64,000 nt of DNA, from assembly GCA_948602995.1 (NCBI GenBank), contig CAPEBR010000005.1, positions 114,516-178,515 on the forward strand, read 5' to 3'. Every line of letters starts with the position of its first letter. Within the stretch, counting starts at the first letter, position 1. Made by a program: the position numbers and the translations under genes. The notes beneath the pieces were generated by a model. That model saw nothing but the letters and a program-made list of their open reading frames with translations, was not told where the DNA came from and did no database searches. This document shows, in pieces, positions 59,839-64,000 of the stretch. This stretch comes from an uncultured Dorea sp. (GTDB lineage Bacteria > Bacillota > Clostridia > Lachnospirales > Lachnospiraceae).

Positions 59839-60951
59839 TTACTCAAAAGGAAACCGGAACTGTACAAGCCCCAGTTCATCCCTCATGGCAATGAATTCCT
59901 TCTGCACGGCTTCACCAACCGGAACGCCTCTGTGCTCCCGGAATTTCCAGATATCGTATTCTTTCTCACCTGCCGTATAGATCCGGCTCTGTCCCGGCGC
60001 CTTCTTCGAGGCACGAAGCTGGCGCAGGATCTCGCCTGCTGTCTTCTTAAAACTGTCCGCCCCCATAAATGCCTCTGTATCTATGGCAATGAAGAAATGT
60101 CCCAAAGGGTATGGGATCTTATTTCCTTCTTCATCCTTTCCTGAAAGCATCCATAAGAAGCTTCCTGCCTGGAGGGCTGCCGACAGAATCTCCACAACCG
60201 TTGCATAGCCATAGCCTTTGTACCCTGCAAGCTCCTCCCCGATTCCGCCAAGGGGCGTCAGGGCCGCTGTCCCCTGACTCAGGCCCTCCAGGATCTGGCT
60301 GCTGTCTGTCATGGCTTTTCCATCCCGTCCGATCACCATGCCTGCCGGTGTATCCTGTCCGTTTCTTGCATAGAATTCAATCTTGCCCCGCTGTGAAATG
60401 GATGTGGCGCAGTCTAAAACAAATGGAAACTCCTCGTCTGTCGGAAGCCCAAAGGTAATGGGGTTCGTTCCAAGCATATTTTCTACCCCGAAGGTAGGCG
60501 CTATGGACGGACGCGCATTGGTTCCTGTAATTCCGATCATATTATTTTTGGTGCACATGGTTGCATAATATCCGGCAATACCGTAATGGGTAGAATTGCG
60601 GACCGCTACCATGCCCATCCCATAGGCCTTTGCCTTGTCAATAGCAAGCTGCATGGCCTTCGTTGCGATTACCATGCCCATCCCATTGTGCCCGTCTGCC
60701 ACTGCAGTGGCTGGCGTTTCCTTTATAATCTCATACTCCGTCACCGGACTTAGAATGCCGTCCCTGATTCTGTCAATGTAAATGGGCTTGAATCTGTTCA
60801 GGCCGTGGCTTTCGATTCCTCGCCTGTCGCTTTCAAGAAGGACGTCCACGCAAATCCTGGCATCTTCCTCTGGAACTCCATACTTTTCAAACACAGCCAC
60901 CATAAATTCCTCTGCCAGCTCCCAACTGATAAATGGTCTTGTTTCCTGCAT
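59839..60951 (-). CDS. LDH2/MDH family oxidoreductase (malate/lactate/ureidoglycolate dehydrogenase type)
   Basis: This 370-residue NAD(P)-dependent 2-hydroxyacid dehydrogenase belongs to the non-Rossmann Ldh2 family. The hallmarks are ESDRRGIESHGLNRF near residue 40, VAVRNSTHYGIAGYYA near 115, LGTNPITFGLP and GGIGEELAGYKGYGYATVVEIL. The substrate could be malate, lactate or ureidoglycolate. No purine-degradation genes are next to it. Confidence 0.9.
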   Translation of the reverse strand: MQETRPFISWELAEEFMVAVFEKYGVPEEDARICVDVLLESDRRGIESHGLNRFKPIYIDRIRDGILSPVTEYEIIKETPATAVADGHNGMGMVIATKAMQLAIDKAKAYGMGMVAVRNSTHYGIAGYYATMCTKNNMIGITGTNARPSIAPTFGVENMLGTNPITFGLPTDEEFPFVLDCATSISQRGKIEFYARNGQDTPAGMVIGRDGKAMTDSSQILEGLSQGTAALTPLGGIGEELAGYKGYGYATVVEILSAALQAGSFLWMLSGKDEEGNKIPYPLGHFFIAIDTEAFMGADSFKKTAGEILRQLRASKKAPGQSRIYTAGEKEYDIWKFREHRGVPVGEAVQKEFIAMRDELGLVQFRFPFE

Positions 60952-61020
60952 CTCTCTCTCCTCCTGCTATCTGTTTTTGTAAGTGAAGCCAGCATCACAT
61001 AAACCAGCATCACTTACGCC

Positions 61021-61045
61021 AGAGCGTGTCTGAAAAACACGCTCT
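61021..61045. repeat. Collapsed CTAG-element end, short hairpin
   Basis: AGAGCGTGT-CTGAAAA-ACACGCTCT joins both termini of the 166-bp element with the interior lost. It overlaps the stop codon of the GNAT gene and may act as its terminator. Confidence 0.7.
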
Positions 61046-62051
61046 AAACCACTTCGCTCAAGTAGATCCTTGATAACGGCTCAATCTTTTTCAGCTCCTC
61101 CACAAGGCGCGGCGACAGCTCTGCTCCTGCCTCCCTGCAAAGTTCCTCCGGATCCTTTACTCCAAAAAGCAGTTCCGCAAGGGCTGCCGCTGTCAGTGTC
61201 CCTTCACTGTTCTCTCTCCTGCCCTCCATAAGCATCACCCCTGAAAACTCCGTGCCTGTAATAGCGAAGCACCGGTTATTTTCCTGTATAACAGGGTCAG
61301 TCACGGTAAAACATGCTGCCATAAGACTTGTCAGTCTTACAGACATAAGCATTCTCCTTACATCCACGATCCTGACCATGATTTTCGGCCACTCCTTCTG
61401 TTCCTCCCCGTCCTCGTCATAGGCAATCCTGCAGTCCAGCAGTTCCCCGTCTTTTCTGTAAAGCACCAGACCTGCGCCGTCACTTTCCGTCTCTTTTATT
61501 AAACGTGTGTAATAAGCCTCGTCACGCTTTGCATATACCTGGTAATTCCCGGACAGATAGCGCTCTGCCATCTGTGCGATACTGCCTGCATCCTCTGCCT
61601 TTGCCGCGGCTTCTTCCGAATCCTGCGGATGCTCTCCCGGACCTCCGCAAAGACCCGGCGTCTGCAGACAGACTGTTCGGAAATCATGGGGAAGATAGAT
61701 CTCTTCTGCCGCAGGCATCAGGAAAGTAAAGGCATGTCCTTCCCTGTACATATCCTCAAGCGCCGCCCTCATAAGCGCTGCCATAAACCCACGCTTTCTA
61801 TATTCCTTCCTGGTCGCCACAGCCACAATATAATCCACTGCCTTTTCCTCTCCATTTACCATAAGAGTATACGGATTCCGGTGCAGCATCGCCTGTATGC
61901 CGCCATCCTCCTTAAGCACATAGATCTGATTGTCCCTCGTCTTCTCTGTATAATAATAATCCACAAATGCTGTACTGTCCTCAGGGAACACTTCTTCGTA
62001 TAATCCCCTGGTATCCCCGTGCTCCTCTGGCCTTAATCTTCGAATCTCCAT
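61044..62051 (-). CDS. GNAT family N-acetyltransferase, Eis-like
   Basis: This 335-residue protein has an N-terminal GNAT domain with the acetyl-CoA loop ATRKEYRKRGFMAALMRAAL. A second part (about 190-335) is predicted to be an SCP2-like domain (ITGTEFSGVMLMEGRRENSE), as in Eis-related acetyltransferases. The substrate is unknown. The ATG at 62051 lies 1 base after the ispF stop, with AGGGGA as ribosome site inside ispF, so it is translationally coupled. Confidence 0.8.
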   Translation of the reverse strand: MEIRRLRPEEHGDTRGLYEEVFPEDSTAFVDYYYTEKTRDNQIYVLKEDGGIQAMLHRNPYTLMVNGEEKAVDYIVAVATRKEYRKRGFMAALMRAALEDMYREGHAFTFLMPAAEEIYLPHDFRTVCLQTPGLCGGPGEHPQDSEEAAAKAEDAGSIAQMAERYLSGNYQVYAKRDEAYYTRLIKETESDGAGLVLYRKDGELLDCRIAYDEDGEEQKEWPKIMVRIVDVRRMLMSVRLTSLMAACFTVTDPVIQENNRCFAITGTEFSGVMLMEGRRENSEGTLTAAALAELLFGVKDPEELCREAGAELSPRLVEELKKIEPLSRIYLSEVV

Positions 62052-62052
62052 A

Positions 62053-62604
62053 TTATCCCCTGCCCCTCGGACATCCGCTGCAGCCGCCGCAGCCAGCCGC
62101 ATCACTGACGCCTGCTGTGTAGCTGTAATTTTCAACTGTCTCCAGACAAGCAGCAGCCTGGGCTGAAATTCCTTCTCCGTTTCCGGTAAAGCCCAGTCCC
62201 TCCTCTGTCGTTGCCTTTACATTGATCTGATCCTTTTCAATGCGGAGCGCTTCTGCCATATTCTGGCGCATCTGCTCAATATAGGGCAGCATCTTCGGTC
62301 TCTGCGCAATAATAGTCGCGTCTATATTGCCAATTACATACATCTTCTCTTCAATCAGTCTTCCCACATGTTCCAGGAGACCGATACTGGAGGCTCCCCT
62401 GTACTCTGGATCCGTATCCGGAAAATGCTTTCCAATATCTCCAAGGGCTGCCGCCCCCAGAAGCGCATCCATCACGGCATGCACCAGCACATCCGCGTCC
62501 GAATGTCCAAGAAGCCCTTTCTCATATGGAATCTTTACCCCGCCCAGTATCAGATCCCGTCCTTCCGTCAGCCTGTGTACATCATATCCCATACCTATCC
62601 GCAT
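62053..62604 (-). CDS. ispF: 2-C-methyl-D-erythritol 2,4-cyclodiphosphate synthase
   Basis: This MEP-pathway enzyme has GYDVHRL (Asp8, His10 zinc ligands), LGHSDADVLVHAVMDALLGAAALGDIG and ATTEEGLGFTGNGEGI. It is 183 residues, about 20 longer than usual. The extra tail is AGVSDAAGCGGCSGCPRGRG, rich in Cys and Gly. The tail may be a readthrough consequence of the tight junction with the GNAT gene or a metal-binding extension. No ispD is adjacent. Confidence 0.95.
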   Translation of the reverse strand: MRIGMGYDVHRLTEGRDLILGGVKIPYEKGLLGHSDADVLVHAVMDALLGAAALGDIGKHFPDTDPEYRGASSIGLLEHVGRLIEEKMYVIGNIDATIIAQRPKMLPYIEQMRQNMAEALRIEKDQINVKATTEEGLGFTGNGEGISAQAAACLETVENYSYTAGVSDAAGCGGCSGCPRGRG

Positions 62605-62650
62605 AGCAGTCTCTCCTTTTCCGACAGGGTCTTAAAGGAATCAGGATCCC

Positions 62651-63721
62651 TTATTCTTTTGACCTGTCAATTCTGTTTCTGATCTCCTGCATCTGATAAT
62701 CCAGTGCCTCAATAGAATCCGAGCATGCTCTTAGCTGCCTTACAATCTCATCTGCATCCGATACATTTCTCTTATACTTAAGCTTGTGCTCCAGGCTTGC
62801 CCAGAAATCCATGGCAATCGTCCTGAACTGCACCTCTACCTTCATATATTTCTTTTCATTGGAAAGGTAGATCGGAACTTCTATGATCAGATGGAGGCTT
62901 CGGTAGCCGTTTGGCTTCGGATTCTTTATATAGTCTTTTCTTTGAATTAATATTATATCATCCTGGCGTGTAAAAAATGCAGAGAGACGGTAAATATCAT
63001 CCGGGAATGAGCAGATCACCCTGAGGCCTGCCACATCTGTCAGATTGTCCCTGATACCGTCCACAGAAACCGGAAATCCCTTACGTTCCAGCTTTTCGTA
63101 AATACTTGCCGGGGACTTCAGCCTGCTCTTGATTGATTCAAATGGATTGCGGTTATACTCCTGGGCAAACTCCTCATACAGAACCTTAAGCCTTGTCTCA
63201 ACCTCCATAATGGCTGAACGGTATTCCATCATCAGCTTGTCAAATTCCTTTGCGTCCCTTAATCTCTCCGCCTGCTCCTTAATAATCTCAGACTGCTTTC
63301 TTAAAGTTGCCTCCTGCTCCATTACCTTCTGCTCCAGCCGGTTCTTATAGGCAAACAGTTCTACCGCATTCTTCACCCTTTTCTTTACAATTGAACTTTC
63401 AAAAGGCTTCTGTATAAAATCAGAAACCCCAAGCTCAAAGCACCGGTTCTCAATCTCTGCTGCATGTTCCCCGGTTATAATCAGAACAGGAACCCGCCTA
63501 AGCAGGCCTTCCTTTCCCATCGCATCCAGCACCGCAAAACCATCCATCCTTGGCATCCTGAGATCCAGAAGGAGTGCTGCAACCGCTCCTTCATATTCTT
63601 TAAGCTTTCTGACCGCCTGCTCGCCATCCTCGGCCATCTCCACCGCATAATCCTCTTCCAGTATGTCATGCAGCAGCTCACGGTTCATCTGCGCATCATC
63701 TACCACCAGTATCTTTTGCAT
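62651..63721 (-). CDS. Response regulator receiver fused to a RelQ-type (p)ppGpp synthetase
   Basis: This 356-residue protein has a receiver domain at 1-122 (acid pair D8/D9, phospho-Asp53 in LLLDLRMPRMDG, Thr83, Lys105). A coiled coil of about 45 residues follows. A small alarmone synthetase domain lies at about 185-330. Synthetase motifs are complete: SRLKSPASIYEKLERKG, DVAGLRVIC (D229), RKDYIKNPKPNGYRSLH and VEVQFRT (E296). There is no HD hydrolase and no TGS or ACT domain. It would make pppGpp or ppGpp in response to phosphorylation. The nearest kinase gene is 4 kb away and may be unrelated. The start at 63721 has AGGGGGC; the longer frame is rejected. Confidence 0.92.
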   Translation of the reverse strand: MQKILVVDDAQMNRELLHDILEEDYAVEMAEDGEQAVRKLKEYEGAVAALLLDLRMPRMDGFAVLDAMGKEGLLRRVPVLIITGEHAAEIENRCFELGVSDFIQKPFESSIVKKRVKNAVELFAYKNRLEQKVMEQEATLRKQSEIIKEQAERLRDAKEFDKLMMEYRSAIMEVETRLKVLYEEFAQEYNRNPFESIKSRLKSPASIYEKLERKGFPVSVDGIRDNLTDVAGLRVICSFPDDIYRLSAFFTRQDDIILIQRKDYIKNPKPNGYRSLHLIIEVPIYLSNEKKYMKVEVQFRTIAMDFWASLEHKLKYKRNVSDADEIVRQLRACSDSIEALDYQMQEIRNRIDRSKE

Positions 63722-63840
63722 ATTCGCCCCCTGCAACCTATTACATCTTTGCGCAAGTGCGCATCCCCCTTTTGTAATATAAGGAACAAAATCTCCCATG
63801 TAACAAAAAAGAACCCGTAACCACGAGTTCTCCGAGTAAG

Positions 63841-63914
63841 TAGCGGGAACTGGATTTGAACCAGCGACACCACGGGTATGAACCGTGTGCTCTAGCCAAC
63901 TGAGCTATCCCGCC
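63841..63914 (-). tRNA. tRNA-Met (anticodon CAT)
   Basis: Cloverleaf on the minus strand: acceptor GGCGGGA/TCCCGCT, D-arm GCTC...GAGC, anticodon stem CACGG/CCGTG with loop TTCATAC, T-arm GCTGG/CCAGT with TTCAAAT. CCA is not encoded. Elongator or Ile2 identity of a CAT tRNA cannot be settled here; the A1-type pairing and GG start make elongator Met more likely. Confidence 0.92.
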
Positions 63915-63934
63915 AAAAATATTTTTATGAGGTA

Positions 63935-64000
63935 TGGGACCAATAGGGCTCGAACCTATGACCCTCTGCTTGTAAGGCAGATGCTCTCCCAGCTGAGCTA
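63935..64000 (-). tRNA. tRNA-Val (anticodon TAC), truncated at the window edge
   Basis: The minus strand shows TAGCTCAGCTGGGAGAGC (D-arm), CTGCC-TTACAAG-GCAG anticodon arm, T-arm ATAGG-TTCGAGC-CCTAT and acceptor 3' strand TGGTCCC. The 5' acceptor strand lies beyond base 64000. Confidence 0.92.

Noticed and set aside
59703..59879. N-terminal extension of the response regulator
   Set aside because: It would be translated through a GGGGACGGGG palindrome; the receiver domain begins at 59702.
1..64000. CRISPR array or prophage
   Set aside because: No regularly spaced direct repeats, no cas, integrase, terminase or capsid genes were seen. The repeated motifs are dispersed palindromes.

Overview
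The window reads as chromosome of a spore-forming, strictly anaerobic gut Firmicute of the Lachnospiraceae (Ruminococcus gnavus / Dorea / Blautia neighbourhood). The grounds are class III ribonucleotide reductase, SigH and a GerA/SpoVAF-type spore protein, T-box and L20-type leaders, a mucin-type M60 metallopeptidase with a dockerin, and the overall protein similarity. This is inference from gene content; no 16S gene is present. Most genes are housekeeping and most lie on the minus strand.

Layout. 1-5.6 kb: nicotinamidase, a zinc-dependent phospholipase C-like protein, an MFS transporter, an AraC regulator, then the infC-rpmI-rplT operon with a long leader and an AUU start codon. 5.6-16 kb: sodium symporter, DegV, MATE exporter, SpoVAF-like protein, and an anaerobic dNTP operon (nrdD-nrdG-dut) behind candidate NrdR boxes. 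14.6-21.8 kb: a two-gene secreted unit, an 1894-residue dockerin-bearing M60 peptidase plus a smaller Fn3 protein whose N-terminal domain may be cohesin-like. 22-31 kb: a decayed HicB/Panacea (DUF4065) antitoxin gene, MetA, an AI-2E family protein, an alanine symporter, DUF1540, and a threonine T-box operon (aldo/keto reductase, thioesterase, thrS). 31-36.5 kb: YdcF, SEC-C protein, a type I toxin with an antisense RNA, small ORFs, and a secreted Big2/GLUG protein. 36.5-49 kb: purA, cardiolipin synthase, a MocR regulator, glnS, Nudix, an ABC transporter and a second MATE. 49-54.2 kb: tRNA-Thr and the cysteine T-box operon cysE-cysS-mrnC-rlmB-sigH. 54-64 kb: MBL-fold protein, P5C dehydrogenase, a two-component system, an LDH2 oxidoreductase, a GNAT protein, ispF, a response-regulator/(p)ppGpp-synthetase fusion, and tRNA-Met and tRNA-Val.

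The intergenic DNA carries three families of short repeats. (1) Eight copies of a near-perfect GGGGACGGGG palindrome, every one just after a stop codon. (2) A 133-134 bp element with GTTACTGTTCAC ends, flanked in all three intact copies by exact 8-bp target duplications, with a shorter copy that is also flanked. (3) Two 166-167 bp nested palindromes that begin and end in CTAG and share a CGTAG...CTACG core. Fragments of families 2 and 3 form the ends of some genes.

The most interesting protein is the REC-RelQ fusion at 62651-63721, which would put alarmone synthesis under direct phosphorelay control. The most interesting locus is the dockerin M60 peptidase with its possible cohesin partner.
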